In this document: piece after piece, positions 5,054 to 5,952 of the stretch
Layout of the letters: every line of letters starts with the position of its first letter
Position numbering within the stretch: the stretch's first letter is position 1
Assembly (NCBI GenBank): GCA_945874515.1
Contig: CAMCHA010000183.1
Coordinates: 1 to 5,952 of the forward strand
Direction of reading: 5' to 3'
DNA: 5,952 bases
Origin: Asaia bogorensis
Lineage (GTDB): Bacteria; Pseudomonadota; Alphaproteobacteria; Acetobacterales; Acetobacteraceae
Program-made: the position numbers and the translations under genes
The notes under the pieces: generated by a model
What the model was told of the DNA's origin: nothing
The model's input: only the letters and a program-made list of their open reading frames with translations
Database searches by the model: none

Positions 5054-5952
5054 ATGCAAGAAGCCTATGCCACCAGCCTTCCCGCGGTAATCCGCGGGGA
5101 GGAAGCTTTTCAGGCGGCGCGCCGCCAAAAGCGTAATGCCGCGCTTTTGGGCGCGGCGGTGGTATTGGTGTGCCTGGTTATTGCGGCTTGGATCAGTGAG
5201 GCGCATCCCGCGACATTATGGGCCGGGCTGCCGCGTATTTTTGAATATTTCACCCGCATCCTGCCAGATTTGCGCTGGGCTTCGTTGTTTGCGAGTGCGG
5301 AGACCGAGGGCTCCATCGCCTTCTGGTTCTATCGCCTGCCGGAATGGGCGTTGTTGATCCTGGAAACCGCAAATATGGCGGCATTGGCTACGCTGCTGGG
5401 TTCGGCGGTTTCCCTTTTGCTGGCCTTTCCGGCGGCGCGCAACATCGCGCCTTCGGGTCTTGTCTATAATCTCACGCGCCGCTTTCTTGAGGCGCTGCGT
5501 ACCATTCCCGAAATCGTCTATGCGCTGATTTTCGTCTGGGCCTTTGGCGTTGGTGCGCTGGCGGGCATTCTGGCGATTGCGCTCCATAGCGCCGGCGCCA
5601 ATGGCAAGCTGTTTGCCGAGGCGATTGAGAATGCCGATATGAAGCCCTGGGATGGTGTAACCTCCGCCGGTGGCAGTTGGTTCGCCGCCTGCCGCTTCGC
5701 CATTCTGCCACAGGTTTTGCCCAATATCCTGTCCTATCTGCTGCTGCGTTTTGAAGTGAATATCCGCTCCGCCAGCGTCATCGGCTTTGTCGGCGCCGGC
5801 GGCATTGGTGAGGAGCTCTATAAGGTGATCTCCTTCAATTATTATGAGGAAATCAGCGCCATTATCCTGCTGATCATCCTGACTGTCGTCATTGTTGACT
5901 TGCTATCCGAAAAGCTGCGCCACGCCGCGATTGGCCGGCTGGAGGCTGCGCG
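5054..5952 (+). CDS. phnE: Phosphonate ABC transporter permease PhnE (3' end outside window)
   Basis: The reading frame is open from ATG 5054 to the right edge (299 codons so far) and encodes the membrane channel of the importer. After a charged N-terminus (1-28), hydrophobic segments appear at about 29-48, 100-125, 153-178, 221-232 and 268-284. The coupling loop that contacts PhnC is at about 200-219 (DGVTSAGGSWFAACRFAILP). It keeps the conserved glycine (206) and LP (218-219) but has DG where the classic EAA motif has EA. The stretch from RFEVNIRSASVIG to VGAGGIG (232-252) is highly characteristic of PhnE. The ATG lies 2 nt after the phnD TGA with no clear Shine-Dalgarno, so translational coupling to phnD is likely. 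No upstream in-frame start is plausible. The protein already exceeds the roughly 260-290 residues usual for the family, so the stop should be close beyond the edge. Confidence 0.95.
   Translation, partial: MQEAYATSLPAVIRGEEAFQAARRQKRNAALLGAAVVLVCLVIAAWISEAHPATLWAGLPRIFEYFTRILPDLRWASLFASAETEGSIAFWFYRLPEWALLILETANMAALATLLGSAVSLLLAFPAARNIAPSGLVYNLTRRFLEALRTIPEIVYALIFVWAFGVGALAGILAIALHSAGANGKLFAEAIENADMKPWDGVTSAGGSWFAACRFAILPQVLPNILSYLLLRFEVNIRSASVIGFVGAGGIGEELYKVISFNYYEEISAIILLIILTVVIVDLLSEKLRHAAIGRLEAA
5077..5102 (+). other. Stable stem-loop at the 5' end of phnE
   Basis: CCTTCCCGCGG (5077-5087) pairs with CCGCGGGGAGG (5092-5102) around a TAAT loop. This is an 11-bp stem with no bulge and one T-G wobble, and its inner 7 bp are all G-C. 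It lies inside phnE codons 8-17, beginning 20 nt after the start codon. No U run follows directly (a TTTT begins at 5107), so it is not a standard terminator. It may act as an mRNA stability or translation-control element at the phnD/phnE boundary. Confidence 0.55.

Noticed and set aside
5077..5110. phnE hairpin plus nearby TTTT as an intrinsic terminator or attenuator
   Set aside because: The T run is short and separated from the stem by four non-T bases, and the hairpin lies in coding sequence that must be transcribed. It is kept only as a possible stability or translation element.
5216..5587. 123-codon minus-strand open frame at the right end
   Set aside because: The plus strand here is an uninterrupted PhnE permease with transmembrane segments and family motifs. 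The minus frame is rich in Arg/Gln and looks like an antisense shadow.

Overview
The window comes from a GC-rich proteobacterium, most likely an alphaproteobacterium. The number of solute-binding proteins, the orphan Bug-type receptor and the style of the PhnCDE proteins suggest Acetobacteraceae/Rhodospirillales (Roseomonas-like). That placement is inferred from protein style, not from a marker gene.

Layout, left to right. (1) Positions 1-333, plus strand: the C-terminal end of an MFS transporter that begins before the window. (2) Positions 353-381: a strong bidirectional intrinsic terminator between two convergent genes. (3) Positions 2032-413, minus strand: a family 5 (peptide/nickel/opine type) periplasmic binding protein. 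(4) Positions 3082-2114, minus strand: a Bug/TctC-family (tripartite tricarboxylate transporter) periplasmic receptor, upstream of the family 5 gene on the same strand. (5) Positions 3083-3225: a divergent control region containing a near-perfect Pho box that points rightward. (6) Positions 3226-5952, plus strand: phnC (ATPase), phnD (periplasmic binding protein) and phnE (permease), a phosphonate-type ABC importer. phnE is still open at the right edge.

The right half works as one unit. PhnD captures a phosphonate (or phosphite or a phosphate ester) in the periplasm, PhnE forms the membrane channel and PhnC supplies ATP hydrolysis. The Pho box in front of phnC implies PhoB-dependent induction under phosphate starvation. 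A stable hairpin just inside phnE, right after phnD, could help keep PhnD more abundant than PhnE. The left half holds two binding proteins without cognate membrane subunits, so their partners must lie elsewhere and their ligands cannot be read from this sequence.

I see no tRNA, rRNA, CRISPR array, insertion sequence or defence system, and no gene that looks like an undescribed system. No gene-free stretch exceeds 300 bases. The most informative non-coding signals are the Pho box, the phnE hairpin and two interlocked inverted repeats in the divergent intergenic region.
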